64,000 nucleotides of DNA from Brienomyrus brachyistius (Eukaryota; Chordata; Actinopteri; Osteoglossiformes; Mormyridae): NCBI RefSeq assembly GCF_023856365.1, contig NC_064541.1:20479214-20543213 (forward strand). The letters are read 5' to 3'. The translations under genes and the position numbers were made by a program. Positions 59,541 to 64,000 of this stretch are shown piece by piece (the first letter of the stretch is position 1; each line of letters starts with the position of its first letter). The notes beneath the pieces were generated by a model. That model was not told the DNA's origin. It did no database searches and saw only the letters and a list, made by a program, of their open reading frames with translations.

Positions 59541-60001
59541 GACCACTTTGCCCAACTACCACAAATAGTTTGTGGACGGAGCTTGGAAGCAGCGACGGAG
59601 GGGTCTGCTCTCCCTGAATGTTTACTATGACTGGTTAGTGTGAAGAACATCTTGACTGTGGTAACGTGGAGTCACTGGGAGCGCCGTCTCAGTGCAGAGG
59701 GCTTATGCGTACCTTAGAAGCTCTATTTCGACAATCTAATGCAAAGTGTAAAGCACAAAGCGGAACTAACAGTTATGTCCGTGTCCAAATCCATTTTCTT
59801 ATTTTGACGGCGGTCGTCCCGACTCTTAATTATTCAGAGGCCTTTTCTGAGCAATCAGAAGGGCACGGCAGATTGCTGTTACAATGGTACATTGATGGAA
59901 ACGAACGTGCCTCTGCGCGAAGTGAAAATGCATGAGCACATCTTCTACAGTACGGGAGCAGCACTGCTCCACCCGAGCCGTCGGAGGGGAAGCGGACGTG
60001 G

Positions 60002-60059
60002 GGTGACGTAGCGGTGACGTAGCGTGACGTAGCGTGACGTAGCGGTGACGTAGCGGTGA
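60002..60059 (+). repeat. 11/12-bp tandem repeat of TGACGTAGCG, 5 copies
   Basis: Five units of GTGACGTAGCG or GGTGACGTAGCG in a row. Each carries TGACGTA, seven-eighths of a CRE-like palindrome, and two CpG. Located about 40 kb into intron 3. Confidence 0.93.
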
Positions 60060-63000
60060 GTGTGGCCTCGTTTTCTGGCATCACCGGATAATCCGCGGCA
60101 TGCCGAAAGCAGCATGATGATGTCAGAAGACTGGGAAACGTGCTGCTGAACTAGAGCCGTGGCTGAGAACGGGGACATAATTATGCATGTTTTTATTTTC
60201 ATTTTGGGTCTGCAGTTCGCATAATAAGATGGGCAAGGTGAAGTCTGAAGTTCAGAGTTCAATCTTGTTAAAGACAGGTGATGTGATGGAGTGTCCTTCC
60301 TGTCCTATCACAGGATGTAATGGTACAGTGAAAGACTCATAATGGATGTGTGTGACTGTGCGTGTGTGTGCTCCTAATTCCAGCCCCCGGCCATTTGATG
60401 AACACCAGGCAAACCCCAGTCACTTCATGATCTGTTGGCTTGCAAGGTCTCCATTCTTCTCCTCCTTCGGTTACTGCTGCACATCATGCTGTTCATCACA
60501 CTTCCTGCTGAGAGGTGCCCTATCTTCCTGCCTCCTACCTCAGTAACGCTACCTGAAGCACTTTTCTTCAGACTGCTTCTGAAATTCATCTCATATCCCA
60601 TATTGCTCACTCCAGAAGCAGGTTTAGGGGAACCATTTCCTGGAGATAAACAGATGAACTGTACAGGAAAGGCAGATTTTTGACGTGGCACTCTGTGATG
60701 TTAAACGGAGGCATGGGGGGGCCTACACTCTGTAAGGTACGGCCTACCAGAAGATTGAAATCAGGCCTCTTAGTGAAAGCGGGGCTAAGTTGCCCATAGC
60801 GGAACCTTATTTTTCATTCTGTTGCGTGGGGGTGACTTTTGTAACAGGGCCAGACCCACAGGGTCTCCTACTGCTCGATAGATGGATGTCATTCTAAGTA
60901 CCTAGCCTGTCCCCAGCCAAGCGGCCCCAACGCTATCGGGCCCCAGAAAGTCATGGGCCGTTAACTGGAGGGCCACACAGCTAGCCCGGTTGGGGCCTGG
61001 CTCTCCGTGAGACGATTCACTGTGGAAGGCAGGGGTATAAATCGGGGTTCACTCATCAGCCAACATCACGGGCTGTTTAGTAGGCTAAGTTAGCCAATCA
61101 GATAAAGAGTATCAAGGAGGAAATGGTAACCCCTCCTCTCTACAGGACGTACCGTACAGCATAATTGGTTTGGGACGTTAAAACTTATACTTCTATAGCT
61201 ACATAATTTTATATCGGCCCACTTATACCATTTCCTTTCTTGTCTGCCTTCTGTCACCTGGGAAAAATTTATTTCATGCAGGGCACACTTTGTTTCTGTT
61301 GGGGTGATTCTGACATCATAAATCTCGAGGTGGAGAGAAAGACACATTCGCTCGCAGGATGTTTGCATTCCCCTCTGTGCTGGGTTGGCAACACTGGCCA
61401 TTAAATCACATGTTGGGTAGATTTTCTACTAGGGACTGTGTTCACATGCCTGACCAGTCTGACCCACATTTTTCCCCTGGTTGAAAGTGTACATGCCAGT
61501 AAAGTTAACAGAGGAAATCGTAACAGCTATATTTAACCAATGTATCAATCAGACTTATTTTGCATAGCTCCTTTTCAAAGGCAAGGTCTTCACAAAGCAC
61601 TTTTCAGGGACTTTGCCGTAATGCATCCAGAGGGAATAACACAAGAAATGCCTGTATAGTGAAAAATGAAAAGCTTTTCCTTACCCCTTCAAAGAGGACA
61701 ATTGAGTTCTCCAGTGCTTATAATACTCAGTGCCATACAGCTGCAGGAATGTGCAACTGTATCCATCCTATTTGTTTCAGCACACGGACCTCACTCGAAC
61801 TTTGTAGCTACATTATTTCATAGCATTTTTACCCGTTGAACCCTCAAAATCTGCACCCTTGCTAGCAGCATTTTAGTGCCAGTTGTCTCTTGAGAATGAG
61901 GTTTCCGGCCGCTGCATGAAGTTTATTGCTACCGACGCTGCTAAGCAGTGCAGCATGTACAGTACGAGTGGCTCCTTGATTTCATTTTCATTGGATATGG
62001 GTAAAGGCCACATGTGACAAATTTACAGTTGTGTTTGATCCCTTGGATGCTCCTTCTGCATTGTTTCCAAAGCAAGCATGTAAGATTGCTGACTCACTTT
62101 CCCATCTTGCTTAGTTTAAAAAAAAATGCTTTGATCAGTGAATTATTACATTAAGACAGCAACGTGAAAGCATCTCTTTTATCTACACGAACCCAAAAGG
62201 TCTTTGCGTATTTACATATTAAACTCCAAACCACATCAGATTCCTCTTGTCTTTAGCCTCTCTTCCGCTGAACCACTCTAGATCTCAATCGCTCAGCCGC
62301 TGTCACAGGCTGGATGCTTTCCTCTCAGGTGGAAATAATTACACAGGAACATTATTCAAGTAGAAGTTTCGGTGATGATAGCTGGCCAACCTCATTAGGC
62401 AAGACGTCAGCCTAAATCGGCTTTTTTGCAGGATGCCGGACACATGTTGGTTTCCTCTGTGTGGGGACTAATTCAATATGTTTCCTCGTGTTTGATTTAG
62501 ACGGTCCGTTTCTGTCTTGGGCGCCGCTGTTGAGTTTTCCCAATCAAAATCGTAAAGCATCTGCGACCTAGAAGTCCACAACTCAAATCCTTACCCACTC
62601 CTGTGCATCACCTGCCTGAGTTTATCAGCTGTGTAAATCACACCAGAGTCGGCAGTAGGCCGTCCGTGATGTATGTCACCATTGGTCACACCGGGCAGGG
62701 ATGTGGAGTGCCACATCATCATCGACAATTTTCTTTCTGCTGAGGTCACGGAATGAGACCTTTATACTAATATTTTTTGCTAGCCGACAAAATGGATGGA
62801 GCATAAGCCAGAAATAAAATACAGTGAGTTTGTTTTTTAGTCGTATTTGTGAGAGTCCCTTTGTGAGACTGTAAGCTGTATGCCTGTGTGACGATGTGTG
62901 GTGCTACGGTTTCCCTCCAACACTCGAGCGGCATTGTGTGTTTTCACAGGCCAGCAGTGGGCTTTACATAAGGGTCTGTGAAGAGGGAGAAGTTGAGGTC

Positions 63001-63770
63001 AACGGGACCCCTGTAGCAGCGAGCACAGAACCTACAGTGTACAGCACAACTCGAGCTGCAGTCATGGCGTTTCCGAAAACTATCGAAAAACTATAGATTA
63101 GTAAAACTTCAGAACAAATACAGGATAACAAAAAAATAAATAAAAATCCAGTAATGTGTGTTCGTGTGACCAATTTTAATCATCTGTGATGCATTTTCAT
63201 AATTTTTAACCCACAAATTTAACAACAAAGTGAAATGAAAGCAGAGACCAAGCTGAATCAGCTCATCTGTGCTGCTGTTATGGAAAAACATGATGATGAC
63301 TCATTAATACTCCATGACAGTAATCAATTAACTGGTCCTTAGAAACGAGAATGACAAGATATGAAAAGATCATTACTATCTCATTACTATTTTTTTATGG
63401 GACTATATATTTGTGTAAACGACATTCGTTGCATATAAGAAGGGGTTTATGGGATTCTGTTAGTCATAAAACAGATTACTGGGATCAACAGATGTGTCTC
63501 TCTCAGCATCGAGCGGTAGGGCAGAGAGTTCTGACGCGACTTCGTGTCCTCATGGGAGAGCTGCTAAAGATCTGCACCTTCATTTGAGATGGAAGCTGTA
63601 TTCATCATTTTGAGCTTCTCATCAGTGAAAAAAATGAGGGCCATGCGCGAGTCTGTAAACATTTAACACGCTCTATGATTAAAACAGAACAGTGCACTTA
63701 GAGGTGTCTGCGAATGATGTGGTATCAGAGCAGGTACGAGCATTGCGAATGTAACACAGGCACCATGGCA

Positions 63771-63954
63771 ACCATGAGGCAGGAACAGGAAGTGCAGACA
63801 CCATGAGGCAGGAACAGGAAGTGCAGACAGCATGAGGCAGGAACAGGAAGTGCAGACACCATGAGGCAGGAACAGGAAGTGCAGACACCATGAGGCAGGA
63901 ACAGGAAGTGCAGACACCATGAGGCAGGAACAGGAAGTGCAGACACCATGAGGC
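63771..63954 (+). repeat. 29-bp minisatellite with ETS-like core, 6 copies plus a partial
   Basis: Units ACCATGAGGCAGGAACAGGA, AGTGCAGAC start every 29 bases from 63771 to 63945. One has AGCATG. Each carries ACAGGAAGTG, a close match to an ETS-family binding site. Frames on both strands are artefacts of the period. Confidence 0.95.
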
Positions 63955-64000
63955 CCTCAAGGTAAACTGCGGGCTTCCTGCTGGACACTGTCCCAGTGAC

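Larger units (their letters stand above)
20291..64000 (+). other. fhod3: fhod3 intron 3, 5' part (at least 43.7 kb, phase 1)
   Basis: Begins GTAAGT. No sequence matching the next FHOD3 exon was found up to the end of the window. Large 5' introns are usual for FHOD3 in vertebrates. Between the tandem arrays and element remnants listed separately, these stretches look like unique intronic DNA with no gene seen: 21700-26600, 26700-28130, 30230-31930, 32400-36070, 41700-43500, 45550-46800, 48100-50000, 50480-51730, 55100-57360, 60100-63750. Confidence 0.8.

Noticed and set aside
62896..63096. Possible exon starting after TTTTCACAG at about 62949
   Set aside because: The acceptor is plausible, but the frame has no family match, no donor site in the right place and ends in AT-rich DNA.

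Overview
The window is vertebrate nuclear DNA, most likely from a teleost fish. The evidence is large introns with GT/AG borders, vertebrate-type TTAGGG repeats, tRNA-derived SINEs with the usual fish 3' tail, a Gypsy-type solo LTR, and very many microsatellites, minisatellites and G/C homopolymers. No prokaryotic gene organisation is visible. The species cannot be named from this sequence.

The only gene I can identify firmly is the 5' end of fhod3, a formin of the FHOD family important for sarcomere and actin organisation in striated muscle. It lies on the plus strand. Three coding exons join in frame: exon 1 at 4047-4211 (start codon in a strong Kozak context, phase 0 exit), exon 2 at 13764-13873 (phase 2 exit) and exon 3 at 20226-20290 (phase 1 exit). 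Together they encode 113 complete residues, about the extent of the N-terminal GTPase-binding domain of FHOD formins. Exon 4 was not found, so intron 3 appears to run from 20291 past the end of the window (at least 43.7 kb). An upstream ORF overlaps the fhod3 start codon, and two more short upstream ORFs precede it if transcription starts near the TATA-like motif at 3753.

Layout: 1-4046 is 5' flank, with a broken minus-strand coding-like relic at 490-1130 and repeat fragments. 4212-13763 is intron 1, with microsatellites, poly-G/poly-C tracts, an interstitial telomeric repeat and interspersed repeats. 13874-20225 is intron 2, with a 13-bp minisatellite and repeat fragments. 20291-64000 is intron 3, which is mostly tandem arrays with periods of 9, 11, 16, 22, 29, 40, 45, 53, 56 and 91 bp plus transposable-element remnants. 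The largest are a GC-rich 9-bp array (39.7-41.15 kb) and about 30 copies of a 91-bp unit (52.38-55.09 kb). A solo LTR at 31936-32394 has a perfect ATGGG target-site duplication.

The points most worth a second look are: two inverted copies of a roughly 215-bp repeat that flank exons 2 and 3 and could pair in the transcript; a 22-bp minisatellite whose units contain near-perfect 5' splice sites, with an inverted mini-array 2 kb away; the overlapping upstream ORF; the higher-order structure of the 91-bp array; short arrays carrying CRE-like, ETS-like or CCAAT motifs; and a small two-exon candidate gene near 50.2-50.5 kb. Most long open frames in the window are by-products of tandem repeats and are not annotated as genes.
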